Shown: positions 1 to 7,238 of the stretch, one piece after another | How positions within the stretch are numbered: the first letter of the stretch is position 1 | Layout of the letters: each line of letters opens with the position of its first letter | NCBI GenBank assembly: GCA_003444595.1 | Contig: DLUO01000011.1 | Location: 1 to 9,563 of the forward strand | Reading direction: 5' to 3' | DNA: 9,563 bases | Source: Bacillota bacterium | GTDB lineage: Bacteria > Bacillota > Dethiobacteria > DTU022 > UBA8154 | The notes under the pieces: generated by a model | Databases searched by the model: none | Told to the model about the DNA's origin: nothing | Seen by the model: only the letters and a program-made list of their open reading frames with translations | Made by a program: the position numbers and the translations under genes

Positions 1-5
1 AAAAT

Positions 6-1208
6 ATGGCCAAGAAGAAATATGAGAGGACCAAGCCTCATATTAACGTTGGGACGATAGGGCACGTGGATCACGGCAAGACGACCTTGACCTCGGCGAT
101 AACCTACTGTTTGGCGAGTCAGGGGTTTGCGGAGCGCATGGATTTTGATTTGATAGACAAGGCTCCTGAGGAGCGTGAGCGGGGCATCACGATAGCCACG
201 GCGCATGTCGAGTATGAGACCGAGAACCGTCACTATGCCCATGTGGACTGTCCCGGCCACGCTGACTACGTCAAGAACATGATCACCGGTGCGGCGCAGA
301 TGGACGGTGCCATACTGGTAGTATCGGCGGCCGATGGTCCCATGCCGCAGACGAGAGAGCACATCTTGCTGGCGCGTCAGGTAGGGGTTCCCTATATCGT
401 CGTCTTTTTAAACAAAGTTGACATGGTAGACGATCCCGAGTTGCTGGAATTAGTGGAGATGGAAGTAAGAGAACTGCTCAGCGACTACGAATTTCCCGGA
501 GACGATATTCCCGTTATCATGGGTTCTGCCCTGAAGGCTATGGAATGCGGCTGTGGTGATCGGGGTTGTGAGAACTGCAAAGTAGTCTGGGAACTAATGG
601 ATGCTATAGACAGCTATATACCCACGCCGCAGCGTGACAAAGAGAAGCCCTTCCTAATGCCTGTGGAGGACGTCTTCACCATAACCGGCCGCGGCACAGT
701 GGCTACCGGCCGTGTGGAGCGTGGGACAATCAAGATCGGCAACGAAGTAGAGATAGTCGGTTTTGGTGACCGTCCGCGCAAGACCGTAGCCACCGGCGTA
801 GAGATGTTTCGCAAGACATTGGAAGAAGCCGAAGCCGGGGACAACATTGGCGTATTGTTGCGGGGCATCGACCGTGACGAAATAGAGCGTGGCCAGGTTT
901 TAGCCAAGCCGGGCAGCATCAAGCCGCATACCAAATTCAATGCCCAGGTTTATGTCTTAAAGAAAGAGGAAGGCGGCCGTCACACCCCGTTTTTCCCTGG
1001 TTACCGTCCCCAGTTTTACTTTAGGACCACCGATGTGACGGGTTCCATCCAGTTACCGGAGGGTGTGGAGATGGTTATGCCCGGTGACAACATCACCATG
1101 GAGATCGAGTTGATTACTCCCATTGCCATAGAGGAAGGTCTGCGTTTTGCCATCCGTGAAGGCGGGCGCACCGTAGGTGCCGGCGTAGTCGCCTCCATCG
1201 TGGAATAA
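6..1208 (+). CDS. tuf: Elongation factor Tu (EF-Tu)
   Basis: EF-Tu is the cytoplasmic GTPase that carries aminoacyl-tRNA to the ribosomal A site. At 400 residues it is complete and slightly longer than E. coli EF-Tu. The G domain shows the P-loop GHVDHGKT (19-26), the switch I segment [10 protein letters not shown] (53-62), DCPGH (81-85), NKVD (136-139, where many homologues have NKCD) and SAL (174-176). Domains 2 and 3 follow from about residue 215, with [13 protein letters not shown] (228-240), GGRHTPFF (323-330) and the usual C-terminus [10 protein letters not shown] (386-395). A Cys-rich segment, C181, C183, C188 and C191, lies just after the SAL motif. Only five bases precede the ATG, so its ribosome binding site lies outside the window. 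Codon choice changes near residue 125 (see findings). Its position before rpsJ fits a str operon joined to S10. Confidence 0.98.
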   Translation: MAKKKYERTKPHINVGTIGHVDHGKTTLTSAITYCLASQGFAERMDFDLIDKAPEERERGITIATAHVEYETENRHYAHVDCPGHADYVKNMITGAAQMDGAILVVSAADGPMPQTREHILLARQVGVPYIVVFLNKVDMVDDPELLELVEMEVRELLSDYEFPGDDIPVIMGSALKAMECGCGDRGCENCKVVWELMDAIDSYIPTPQRDKEKPFLMPVEDVFTITGRGTVATGRVERGTIKIGNEVEIVGFGDRPRKTVATGVEMFRKTLEEAEAGDNIGVLLRGIDRDEIERGQVLAKPGSIKPHTKFNAQVYVLKKEEGGRHTPFFPGYRPQFYFRTTDVTGSIQLPEGVEMVMPGDNITMEIELITPIAIEEGLRFAIREGGRTVGAGVVASIVE

Positions 1209-1240
1209 AAGGAAGCTGTACGGCGGCCCGCGATGAAGTA

Positions 1241-1270
1241 AGAGGTTGCCACCACAGGTGGGTAATTTTT
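1241..1270 (+). terminator. Weak hairpin plus T-tract in the tuf-rpsJ gap
   Basis: The 107-nt gap between tuf and rpsJ holds a 5-bp GC-rich stem, CCACC (1249-1253) with GGTGG (1257-1261), closed by a 3-nt loop and followed by TAATTTTT. With G1262 bulged out, the stem can extend through weaker A-U and G-U pairs (1241-1248 with 1263-1270), so the T-tract itself joins the stem. This could be a leaky terminator or attenuator separating str-type from S10 transcription. The stem is short and I see no convincing -35/-10 pair between it and rpsJ. The rest of the gap holds nothing else I can support. Confidence 0.3.
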
Positions 1271-1315
1271 ACGGAGCAGCCTGCTAAAGTAATCAGGCGA
1301 AAAGGAGGAAAATTT

Positions 1316-1624
1316 ATGTCCAATCAAAAAATTCGTATCCGTCTAAAGGCCTTCGACCACAACCTCCTGGATCAATCTGCAGGAAAGATTGTCGAAACGG
1401 CCAGACGTACCGGGGCCAATGTTTCGGGTCCTGTCCCGCTTCCCACGGAGAAGAGCCTTTATACTATTATCAGGGCTCCGCATAAGTACAAGGACTCTCG
1501 TGAACAATTTGAGATCCGTACTCACAAGAGACTTATAGATATAATAGATCCTACACCCAATACTGTTGACGCTCTGATGCGCCTGGATTTACCTGCCGGT
1601 GTAGATATCGAAATCAAATTGTAA
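1316..1624 (+). CDS. rpsJ: Small subunit ribosomal protein S10 (NusE)
   Basis: S10 sits in the head of the 30S subunit. In the family it also acts as NusE, binding NusB in rRNA antitermination and contacting NusG. The 102-residue product is the usual full length. It shows the conserved [15 protein letters not shown] (37-51) and [14 protein letters not shown] (53-66) blocks, including the long loop that enters the 30S head, followed by RTHKRLIDI (68-76). The ATG is fixed by a strong AAAGGAGG at 1301-1308, seven bases upstream. It is the first gene of the S10 cluster here, 107 nt after tuf, and is followed by a 57-nt gap with a hairpin before rplC. Confidence 0.98.
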   Translation: MSNQKIRIRLKAFDHNLLDQSAGKIVETARRTGANVSGPVPLPTEKSLYTIIRAPHKYKDSREQFEIRTHKRLIDIIDPTPNTVDALMRLDLPAGVDIEIKL

Positions 1625-1636
1625 AACCCGGATAAA

Positions 1637-1657
1637 TTAGATGTTGTAGGCATCTAA
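1637..1657 (+). promoter_or_regulatory. Perfect 7-bp inverted repeat between rpsJ and rplC
   Basis: TTAGATG (1637-1643) and CATCTAA (1651-1657) are exact reverse complements around a 7-nt loop. The pair begins 12 nt after the rpsJ stop codon and ends about 10 nt before the G-rich ribosome binding site of rplC (about 1666-1673). The sequence after it, CTTCTTG, is not a proper T-tract, so a strong terminator is unlikely. It may be an mRNA processing site, a stabilising stem or a translational control element. The function is inferred only from position and symmetry. Confidence 0.4.
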
Positions 1658-1681
1658 CTTCTTGATAGGGGGTGTAGTAAC

Positions 1682-2308
1682 ATGGAAAAAGGAATTCTGG
1701 CCAAAAAAATCGGTATGACCCGGGTATTTGATGAAGAAGGCCGCGTTATCCCTGTAACGGTATTGGAAGCGGGACCCTGCACGGTTGTGGCCAAAAAAAC
1801 CCCGGAAAAAGACGGTTACAAGGCTATTCAGGTAGGATTTAAGAAAGCCCGGCCAAACAGTCTAAATAAACCCCTTAACGGGCATTTTGCCAAGGCGGGG
1901 GTTGCTCCTGCAAAATATGTCAGAGAACTGCGGGTTTCCGATGCGGATACCTACGAGGTAGGGCAGGAAATTAAAGCCGACATCTTCAAAGCAGGCGAAT
2001 ATGTGGATGTTACAGGTGTATCCAAAGGTAAAGGTTTTGCCGGGAGTATAAAGAGACACGGACAGGGCAGGGGGCCGATGACACACGGTTCACGTTATCA
2101 CAGGGGCCCGGGTTCGCTGGGGGCCATTGATGCGTCCCGTGTTTTCAAAGGGCAGTCCTTGCCTGGAAGAATGGGCGGTGAAAGGGTGACCGCACAGAAA
2201 CTCAAGGTAATAAAAGTAGATGCTGAAAAAAATTTATTGCTGGTCAAAGGAGCTGTGCCCGGACCGCGTAACAATCTGTTAATTGTTAAAAATTCTGTAA
2301 AACGTTAA
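1682..2308 (+). CDS. rplC: Large subunit ribosomal protein L3
   Basis: L3 is an early assembly protein of the 50S subunit. Its globular part binds 23S rRNA domain VI and a long extension reaches toward the peptidyl transferase centre. The 208-residue product is normal length for Firmicutes. It opens with the typical [13 protein letters not shown] (4-16). The central region has [17 protein letters not shown] (110-126) and the Gly/His/Arg-rich extension [15 protein letters not shown] (131-145), followed by [13 protein letters not shown] (160-172). The last block corresponds to the loop where E. coli L3 carries a methylated Gln; here an Arg (R163) appears near that place. Start: ATG preceded by GGGGGTG around 1668-1673. 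It is followed by rplD after 19 nt. Confidence 0.97.
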   Translation: MEKGILAKKIGMTRVFDEEGRVIPVTVLEAGPCTVVAKKTPEKDGYKAIQVGFKKARPNSLNKPLNGHFAKAGVAPAKYVRELRVSDADTYEVGQEIKADIFKAGEYVDVTGVSKGKGFAGSIKRHGQGRGPMTHGSRYHRGPGSLGAIDASRVFKGQSLPGRMGGERVTAQKLKVIKVDAEKNLLLVKGAVPGPRNNLLIVKNSVKR

Positions 2309-2327
2309 GAAAGGGGGCTTAGCAGTT

Positions 2328-2966
2328 ATGCCCACAGTGGAGGTATACAACGTTAAAGGGGAACAGGTAGGCGAAATCGAGCTCAGTGATGCTATATTCG
2401 CCGCGGAAGTAAATGAAAGCCTTCTTTTTGATGTTTCCCAGATGCTCCTGGCTGCCCGCCGCCGCGGCACCGCCAGTACCAAGAACCGCAGTGAGGTACA
2501 GGGGGGCGGGAGAAAACCCTGGCGGCAGAAAGGGACAGGAAGGGCACGCCACGGGAGTATTCGTTCACCGATCTGGACGGGCGGTGGTATTATTTTCGGC
2601 CCCAAACCGCGCCAATATCGCTATCGGCTTCCCAAAAAAGTCCGGCGTGCCGCTCTCTATTCAGCCCTGACCTCCAAGTTGTCGGAGAAGAAGCTTCTTG
2701 TTCTGGATGCCCTAACGCTGTCTGAACCCAGGACCAGGGACATTGTAAGCATGCTTGGCAATCTCAAGGTTAAAGGGTCTGTCTTGCTGGTTACCGCCGG
2801 CCCTGATATAAACGTTTTCAAATCAGCACGTAACATTCCCGGTGTGACTACGACTATCGCCGCAGGGATCAACGTTCTTGATATTTTAAAACATGAGACG
2901 CTTCTTTTAACCAGGGATGCCGTAGCCAAGATCGAGGAGGTATTCGCCAATGAGAAATCCGCGTGA
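2328..2966 (+). CDS. rplD: Large subunit ribosomal protein L4
   Basis: L4 binds 23S rRNA domain I and sends an extended loop into the nascent peptide exit tunnel, where it faces L22. In E. coli it also represses its own S10 operon; I see no recognisable copy of that leader here. The product has 212 residues. The Arg/Gly-rich tunnel loop spans about residues 45-100, with [19 protein letters not shown] (59-77) and [15 protein letters not shown] (90-104). The C-terminal globular part includes SALTSKL (112-118) and [11 protein letters not shown] (194-204). The ATG follows AAAGGGGG at about 2310-2317. The 3' end overlaps rplW by 17 nt, and the rplW ribosome binding site lies inside this gene, suggesting coupled translation. 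Confidence 0.97.
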   Translation: MPTVEVYNVKGEQVGEIELSDAIFAAEVNESLLFDVSQMLLAARRRGTASTKNRSEVQGGGRKPWRQKGTGRARHGSIRSPIWTGGGIIFGPKPRQYRYRLPKKVRRAALYSALTSKLSEKKLLVLDALTLSEPRTRDIVSMLGNLKVKGSVLLVTAGPDINVFKSARNIPGVTTTIAAGINVLDILKHETLLLTRDAVAKIEEVFANEKSA

Positions 2967-3234
2967 TATTATCATTGAACCTCTGGTAACAGAAAAGTCC
3001 ACCGCTCTTACGGAACAAAAGAAATACAGTTTCGTTGTTGATAAAAGAGCCGATAAGATTGAAATAAAGAAGGCTGTAGAGGAGATTTTCGGGGTCAAGG
3101 TAAAAAGTGTCAATACCCTTTCAGTTAAGAGAAAGCCCAAGCGGCTCGGCGTTCACAGGGGGTATCGCCCCGGCTGGAAAAAAGCGATTGTTACCCTGCA
3201 TGAGGGAAGCAAACCCATTGAAATTTTCGAGTAG
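2950..3234 (+). CDS. rplW: Large subunit ribosomal protein L23
   Basis: L23 lies at the exit of the peptide tunnel and is the docking site for trigger factor and the signal recognition particle. The 94-residue product matches the compact bacterial form. Visible family features are [11 protein letters not shown] (8-18), [21 protein letters not shown] from residue 25, the [12 protein letters not shown] block, and a basic Gly/Arg loop with [20 protein letters not shown] near the C-terminal third. The ATG lies within the end of rplD (17-nt overlap) and is preceded by GAGGAGG at 2934-2940 with nine bases of spacing. A 91-nt gap follows before the rplB start. Confidence 0.97.
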   Translation: MRNPRDIIIEPLVTEKSTALTEQKKYSFVVDKRADKIEIKKAVEEIFGVKVKSVNTLSVKRKPKRLGVHRGYRPGWKKAIVTLHEGSKPIEIFE

Positions 3235-3264
3235 CGCACCGGTAAACATGTTCTACTCATGATT

Positions 3265-3299
3265 CTGAATTCCGGCTGCTGAGCTCTGAATACCTGAAT
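3265..3299 (+). repeat. Three CTGAAT repeats in the rplW-rplB gap
   Basis: The 91-nt gap between rplW and rplB carries three exact copies of CTGAAT at 3265-3270, 3286-3291 and 3294-3299, the last two separated by only two bases. The surrounding sequence also holds small palindromes (AACATGTT, GAATTC, GAGCTC) but no stem strong enough to call a terminator. The region does not look coding and resembles degenerate intergenic repeat sequence. Whether it belongs to a dispersed family cannot be decided from this window. Confidence 0.4.
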
Positions 3300-3325
3300 G
3301 TTTTTAAGGGAGGAGGTTGAAGTCA

Positions 3326-4153
3326 TTGGCAATAAAAAAATTCGTTCCTACATCACCTGGCAGGCGTTTTATGACCGTTTCCACTTTTGAAGAGATTACG
3401 AAAAAAGAACCGGAAAAGGCGTTATTGGAACCCCTGAAAAGCAAGGCCGGCCGTAATGCCTCAGGAAGGATAACTGTCAGGCACCGTGGAGGGGGGCATA
3501 AACAAAAATACAGGATTATCGATTTTAAAAGAGACAAAGACGGCGTGCCTGCCACGGTTGCTGCTATAGAATACGATCCCAACCGCTCGGCGCGTATAGC
3601 CCTTTTGCATTATGCAGACGGGGAAAAGCGCTATATTCTCGCTCCCCAGGGGCTGAAGGTGGGTTCCAAAATAAGTTCCGGGCCGGATGCAGAGATCAAA
3701 CCAGGCAATAGCCTTCCGCTAAAAAATATTCCTGCCGGGACTTTGATCCACAACCTGGAGCTATTCCCGGGCAAAGGTGCCCAACTGGTACGTTCAGCCG
3801 GCGGTGTGGCTCAGTTGATGGCCAAGGAGGGGAGATATGCACATGTGAGGCTCCCTTCCGGGGAGGTCAGACTGCTGCCCGCCGAGTGCAAGGCTACTAT
3901 AGGGCAGGTCGGGAACGTAGAGCACGAAAACATTACCATCGGCAAAGCCGGCCGTTCCCGCTGGCTGGGATTCAGACCCGCTGTACGTGGTTCGGCTATG
4001 AACCCGGTGGACCACCCCCACGGCGGAGGCGAAGGCAAGGCCCCTATTGGGAGGACCGGACCGCTGACTCCCTGGGGTAAGCCGACACTGGGTTATAAAA
4101 CCCGCCCCAAAAAGAAGAAGTCAAATCAGTTTATTGTCAAAAAACGCAAATAA
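3326..4153 (+). CDS. rplB: Large subunit ribosomal protein L2
   Basis: L2 binds 23S rRNA near the peptidyl transferase centre and supports subunit joining and peptide bond formation. I place the start at TTG 3326, giving 275 residues beginning [14 protein letters not shown] as in other L2 proteins. An in-frame TTG at 3317 would be nine bases earlier, but the ribosome binding site GGGAGGAGG (3308-3316) directly abuts it, whereas spacing to 3326 is nine bases. Conserved blocks include the [16 protein letters not shown] region, the GKAGRSRW segment, and [13 protein letters not shown] (226-238), whose first His (H230) corresponds to the functionally important His229 of E. coli L2. The tail is rich in Lys and Arg. 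A 50-nt gap without notable structure separates it from rpsS. Confidence 0.96.
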   Translation: MAIKKFVPTSPGRRFMTVSTFEEITKKEPEKALLEPLKSKAGRNASGRITVRHRGGGHKQKYRIIDFKRDKDGVPATVAAIEYDPNRSARIALLHYADGEKRYILAPQGLKVGSKISSGPDAEIKPGNSLPLKNIPAGTLIHNLELFPGKGAQLVRSAGGVAQLMAKEGRYAHVRLPSGEVRLLPAECKATIGQVGNVEHENITIGKAGRSRWLGFRPAVRGSAMNPVDHPHGGGEGKAPIGRTGPLTPWGKPTLGYKTRPKKKKSNQFIVKKRK

Positions 4154-4203
4154 CGTTTTAATGGAAAGCCAGGTGCTTGAGATAATGAAAAAGGGGTGAT
4201 TAA

Positions 4204-4488
4204 ATGGGACGTTCACTGAAAAAGGGGCCTTACGTGGATCCAAAGCTGATGGCCAAAATTGACCGAATGAACAATGCCAGGGAAAAGCGGGTCATAAAAA
4301 CATGGTCCCGGCGTTCCACTATTTTTCCTGAGATGGTAGGCCATACCATTGCTGTCCATGATGGCCGGAAGCATGTTCCCATTTATATAACGGAAGATAT
4401 GGTAGGACATAAACTCGGAGAATTTGCCGCTACGCGAACTTTTCGCGGCCATGGTGCCCATACGGAAAGATCAACGTCGTTAAAATAA
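4204..4488 (+). CDS. rpsS: Small subunit ribosomal protein S19
   Basis: S19 lies in the 30S head, forms a complex with S13 and contacts A-site tRNA and the 50S subunit through intersubunit bridges. The 94-residue protein is typical in length. It opens [12 protein letters not shown] (1-12), continues with the [18 protein letters not shown] block (32-49), and carries the family signature [18 protein letters not shown] (66-83). The ATG follows AAGGGGTGA at 4191-4199, four bases before it. rplV begins 19 nt after the stop codon. Confidence 0.97.
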   Translation: MGRSLKKGPYVDPKLMAKIDRMNNAREKRVIKTWSRRSTIFPEMVGHTIAVHDGRKHVPIYITEDMVGHKLGEFAATRTFRGHGAHTERSTSLK

Positions 4489-4507
4489 TTTTTTGGGGGA
4501 TAAAAGT

Positions 4508-4870
4508 ATGGAAGCAAAAGCACAGGCCAAATTTGTCAGAATAGCTCCCCGTAAAGCCAGGATAGTGATGGATCTTATCAGGGGCAAAAGCGTAGAGGAA
4601 GCCTTATCCATTCTACATTTTATCCCAAAACGGGCTTCCGTGATTATTGAAAAAGTTTTGCGTTCGGCTGTAGCCAATGCGGAGCATAATTACGAGATGA
4701 AAAAGGATGGCCTTTTTGTCTTCAAGGCTTATGTCGATGAAGGCCCAACTTTAAAAAGATTTATGCCCCGGGCTTTCGGGAGAGCCGCGCGCATTCGTAA
4801 AAGAACGAGTCATTTAACCGTGGTATTACGGGAGAGAGAGGGGGCGTTAAAAGTTGGGTCAAAAAATTAG
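4508..4870 (+). CDS. rplV: Large subunit ribosomal protein L22
   Basis: L22 contacts all 23S rRNA domains, and its long beta-hairpin lines the exit tunnel opposite L4. I choose ATG 4508 (120 residues, starting [18 protein letters not shown]). The in-frame TTG at 4493 overlaps the GGGGGA ribosome binding site (4495-4500) and would add residues not seen in the family. The hairpin region is residues 80-101, with [19 protein letters not shown] and then RTSH; changes in this part of L22 give macrolide resistance in other bacteria, and I see nothing unusual in it. The C-terminus runs slightly past the usual end and overlaps rpsC by 17 nt. Confidence 0.95.
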   Translation: MEAKAQAKFVRIAPRKARIVMDLIRGKSVEEALSILHFIPKRASVIIEKVLRSAVANAEHNYEMKKDGLFVFKAYVDEGPTLKRFMPRAFGRAARIRKRTSHLTVVLREREGALKVGSKN

Positions 4871-5546
4871 TCCTGTCGGCTTTCGCGTCGGGATCATCAA
4901 GGATTGGGATGCGCGCTGGTATGCTGAAAAGGACTATACCAAGCTTCTGCATGAAGATTTACAGATTCGTGATTTTATTAAAAAGCAGCTGGAAGGAGCA
5001 GGTATTTCCCGTATTGAAATTGATCGTGCCGCCAATAACCTGCGCGTTAATATTCATACCGCCAAGCCGGGGATGGTGATCGGCAAGGGGGGCACAGGAG
5101 TGGACCAGCTCCGCCGCAACCTGGAGGGAATGACGGGCAAAAAAGTGCATGTCAACATTATGGAGATCAAGACGCCGGAGTTGGATGCCTACCTTGTAGC
5201 GGAAAATATTGCCCAGCAGCTTTCTAAAAGGATCGCTTTCCGTAGGGCCATGAAACAGGCAGTTTTCAGGACAATGCGTGCCGGTGCCAAGGGCGTCAAA
5301 ATCATCTGCAAGGGGCGTCTGGCAGGGGCGGAAATGGCCCGCACAGAGAGTTACCACGAAGGAACTGTTCCGCTGCAAACCTTGCGTGCGGATATTGATT
5401 ACGGTTTTTGTGAAGCCCATACCACGTACGGCCGTATAGGGGTAAAAGTATGGATCTATAAAGGAGAAATACTTCCTGAAGCCAGGAAAAAAGAAAAGAC
5501 GGTGGAGGGAGGGAACGGTAAAGATGCTAATCCCCAAACGGGTTAA
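4854..5546 (+). CDS. rpsC: Small subunit ribosomal protein S3
   Basis: S3 lies on the solvent side of the 30S head at the mRNA entry channel, where with S4 and S5 it forms the ribosomal helicase. The 230-residue product begins [14 protein letters not shown], the standard N-terminus. A type II KH domain shows its loop GKGG at 77-80 within [17 protein letters not shown]. The segment RRAMK (130-134) supplies the basic residues matching the E. coli helicase positions. A polar tail follows residue 210. The start is TTG 4854, inside the end of rplV, served by a purine-rich GAGAGAGAGGGGG at about 4832-4843. The end overlaps rplP by 23 nt. Confidence 0.96.
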   Translation: MGQKISPVGFRVGIIKDWDARWYAEKDYTKLLHEDLQIRDFIKKQLEGAGISRIEIDRAANNLRVNIHTAKPGMVIGKGGTGVDQLRRNLEGMTGKKVHVNIMEIKTPELDAYLVAENIAQQLSKRIAFRRAMKQAVFRTMRAGAKGVKIICKGRLAGAEMARTESYHEGTVPLQTLRADIDYGFCEAHTTYGRIGVKVWIYKGEILPEARKKEKTVEGGNGKDANPQTG

Positions 5547-5958
5547 ATACCGTCGACACCAGAGGGGCAGGATGAAAGGCACCTCCAAGGGAGGAACGCA
5601 GATCGATTTTGGCGAGTTCGGTTTACAGGCCATGGAACCCAAGTGGGTTACCAGCCAGCAGATAGAGGCGGCCAGGATAGCTATGACCAGGCATGTAAAA
5701 AGAGGCGGTAAAATATGGATTAAGATCTTCCCTCACAAGCCTATTACGGCCAAACCTGCCGAAACACGGATGGGTAAGGGTAAGGGCTCCCCGGAATACT
5801 GGGTTGCTGTGGTAAAGCCGGGCCGTATTATGTTTGAATTGGCCGGGGTTCCGGAGGAGACAGCCAGGGAGGCCATGCGCCTGGCGGCTCAAAAGTTGCC
5901 TATGAAATGCAAATTTGTTAAAAGAGAAGAAATAGGTGGTGAAGCCCATGAAGGCTAG
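5524..5958 (+). CDS. rplP: Large subunit ribosomal protein L16
   Basis: L16 binds near the A site of the 50S subunit, organising helices around tRNA and the GTPase centre. The product has 144 residues, normal for the family. It opens [19 protein letters not shown], contains the aminoacyl-tRNA-facing loop [19 protein letters not shown] (70-88), in which R82 corresponds to the Arg hydroxylated in E. coli L16, and ends with a C-terminal helix region [11 protein letters not shown] (125-135). The ATG lies within the last 23 nt of rpsC, ten bases after GGAGGGAGG (5504-5512). The 3' end overlaps rpmC by 11 nt. The overlaps suggest translational coupling of S3, L16 and L29. Confidence 0.97.
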   Translation: MLIPKRVKYRRHQRGRMKGTSKGGTQIDFGEFGLQAMEPKWVTSQQIEAARIAMTRHVKRGGKIWIKIFPHKPITAKPAETRMGKGKGSPEYWVAVVKPGRIMFELAGVPEETAREAMRLAAQKLPMKCKFVKREEIGGEAHEG

Positions 5959-6163
5959 CGAGGTCCGTGAGCTTTCAGACAAGGAGCTTCAGGAGAGAAT
6001 CCGGGAGCTGAAGGATGAGCTTTTTAATCTGCGTTTTCAAATGGCCACAGGACAGCTGGAAAACACCATGAGGCTAAAAGAGGTGCGCAAGTCTATTGCC
6101 CGGGTAAAAACAGTTATGCGGGAAAGAGAGCTGGCTGCAGCCGGTACTATAAAACGCCAGTAA
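5948..6163 (+). CDS. rpmC: Large subunit ribosomal protein L29
   Basis: L29 is a small helical protein next to L23 at the tunnel exit. The start is ATG 5948, giving 71 residues beginning [22 protein letters not shown] at 5936 is also in frame, but it falls within the AGGTGGT ribosome binding site (5934-5940) and would add four residues without homology. Two long helices are expected, with the family block [20 protein letters not shown] (21-40) and then [21 protein letters not shown]. It overlaps rplP by 11 nt and is followed by rpsQ after 23 nt. Confidence 0.95.
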   Translation: MKASEVRELSDKELQERIRELKDELFNLRFQMATGQLENTMRLKEVRKSIARVKTVMRERELAAAGTIKRQ

Positions 6164-6186
6164 GACCCTGGAAAGGAGGCAGCGGA

Positions 6187-6444
6187 TTGGAAAGAGGGAG
6201 TCGCAAGGTAAGAGTAGGGAAAGTAGTAAGCGACAAAATGGACAAAACAATTGTGGTCGCTGTGGAGAGAAGCACACGCCACCCTTTGTACGGCAAGATC
6301 ATCAGAAAGACAAAAAAGTATAAAGCCCATGACGAAGACAACACATGCAGAATCGGTGACAAGGTCAGAATTATGGAAACCAGGCCTTTAAGCAGGGATA
6401 AAAGGTGGCGGCTGGTTGAAATTGTCGAGAGAACACGGTTGTAG
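6187..6444 (+). CDS. rpsQ: Small subunit ribosomal protein S17
   Basis: S17 is a primary 16S rRNA binding protein with an OB fold, needed early in 30S assembly. The 85-residue protein shows [19 protein letters not shown] (11-29), [19 protein letters not shown] (32-50) and the signature [14 protein letters not shown] (56-69). The start is TTG 6187; no ATG or GTG lies nearby in frame, and AAAGGAGG at 6172-6179 is placed seven bases upstream. It closes the S10 group in the classical order and is followed by rplN after 23 nt with no visible terminator or promoter, so S10 and spc probably share a transcript. Confidence 0.96.
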   Translation: MERGSRKVRVGKVVSDKMDKTIVVAVERSTRHPLYGKIIRKTKKYKAHDEDNTCRIGDKVRIMETRPLSRDKRWRLVEIVERTRL

Positions 6445-6467
6445 TTCCGGTGAAAGGAGGGTCCGTG

Positions 6468-6836
6468 ATGATCCAAAATTTATCAGTTCTTAATGTAGCC
6501 GATAATACAGGGGCCCGCAAAATAATGTGTATCCGCGTCCTGGGAGGGTCAAAAAGAAGAGCCGCCAATGTTGGAGATATTATTGTGGCATCAGTAAAGG
6601 AGGCCGCCCCCGGTGGGGTTGTAAAAAAAGGTGATGTTGTCCGCGCCGTTGTAGTGCGTACCAAAAAAGGATACCAGCGTAAAGACGGTACATTTATACG
6701 CTTTGATGAAAATGCTGCGGTGATTATAAATGAGCAGAAAGCTCCGCGGGGAACGCGGATTTTTGGTCCGGTAGCCAGAGAATTAAGAGAAAAGGATTTC
6801 ATGAGGATTATTTCCCTTGCCCCGGAGGTAGTATGA
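6468..6836 (+). CDS. rplN: Large subunit ribosomal protein L14
   Basis: L14 binds 23S rRNA at the subunit interface, contacts L19 and takes part in an intersubunit bridge; it is also the target of the silencing factor RsfS in other bacteria. ATG 6468 gives exactly the standard 122 residues beginning [18 protein letters not shown]. An in-frame GTG at 6450 lies before the ribosome binding site AAAGGAGG (6453-6460) and is rejected. Family blocks are [20 protein letters not shown] (61-80), NAAVIIN (82-88) and [13 protein letters not shown] (94-106). It is the first gene of the spc group. The 51-nt gap to rplX contains two tiny reading frames discussed under findings. Confidence 0.97.
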   Translation: MIQNLSVLNVADNTGARKIMCIRVLGGSKRRAANVGDIIVASVKEAAPGGVVKKGDVVRAVVVRTKKGYQRKDGTFIRFDENAAVIINEQKAPRGTRIFGPVARELREKDFMRIISLAPEVV

Positions 6837-6887
6837 GCCGGCAGGAAATGGTATAAATGCAGGTTCTAAGGTGAGGAGGTGTGACGT

Positions 6888-7217
6888 TTGCCCGTAACCA
6901 AGCTGCATGTACGCAAAGGTGATAAAGTCAGAATTCTTTCTGGAAAAGACAAAGGCAAAAAAGGGAAAATATTACGCACGTTCCCCAGCGAAAAAAAGGT
7001 GCTGGTTGAAGGTATTAATATAATTAAAAAACATGCGCGTGCCACACAAAAGGTGCCCCAGGCAGGCATCAGGGAGATGGAAGCCCCCATCAGTTCCAGC
7101 AAAGTCATGCTCATATGCCCGTCCTGCCAGCAGCCTACACGCATTTTCCGGCGTGTTCTGACTGATGGGAAAAGGGTAAGGGGCTGCAAGAAGTGTGGCG
7201 AGTATATTGACAAGTAG
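6888..7217 (+). CDS. rplX: Large subunit ribosomal protein L24, zinc-ribbon form
   Basis: L24 starts 50S assembly by binding the 5' region of 23S rRNA. The 109-residue protein has an N-terminal KOW motif (about residues 8-35, KGDKVRILSGKDKGKKGKI) and the typical VEGINIIKKH (40-49). Its C-terminus carries a four-cysteine knuckle pair, CPSC (C77, C80) and CKKC (C100, C103), the zinc-binding form found in some bacteria and absent from E. coli L24. The start is TTG 6888, eight bases after GGAGG (6875-6879). The start agrees with the usual N-terminus and no better codon lies nearby. Confidence 0.96.
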   Translation: MPVTKLHVRKGDKVRILSGKDKGKKGKILRTFPSEKKVLVEGINIIKKHARATQKVPQAGIREMEAPISSSKVMLICPSCQQPTRIFRRVLTDGKRVRGCKKCGEYIDK

Positions 7218-7238
7218 CATGATTTGGAAGGTGGGAAA

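Noticed and set aside
1279..1298. GCCTG/CAGGC stem just before the rpsJ ribosome binding site
   Set aside because: Only five pairs around a 10-nt loop, with no supporting feature; weaker than the neighbouring hairpin at 1249-1261.
2413..2670. An 85-codon plus-strand frame inside rplD
   Set aside because: It is a shifted frame of the L4 gene with low-complexity Pro/Arg/Ala content, no ribosome binding site and no known family.
4161..4199. A 12-codon frame (MESQVLEIMKKG) in the rplB-rpsS gap ending just before the rpsS start
   Set aside because: It has no Shine-Dalgarno sequence of its own, and its end merely covers the rpsS ribosome binding site; chance is sufficient.
4959..5642. A 227-codon open frame on the minus strand opposite rpsC and the start of rplP
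   Set aside because: It lies wholly opposite highly conserved S3 and L16 coding sequence, its translation shows no recognisable family, and its openness is a by-product of the sense codon usage.
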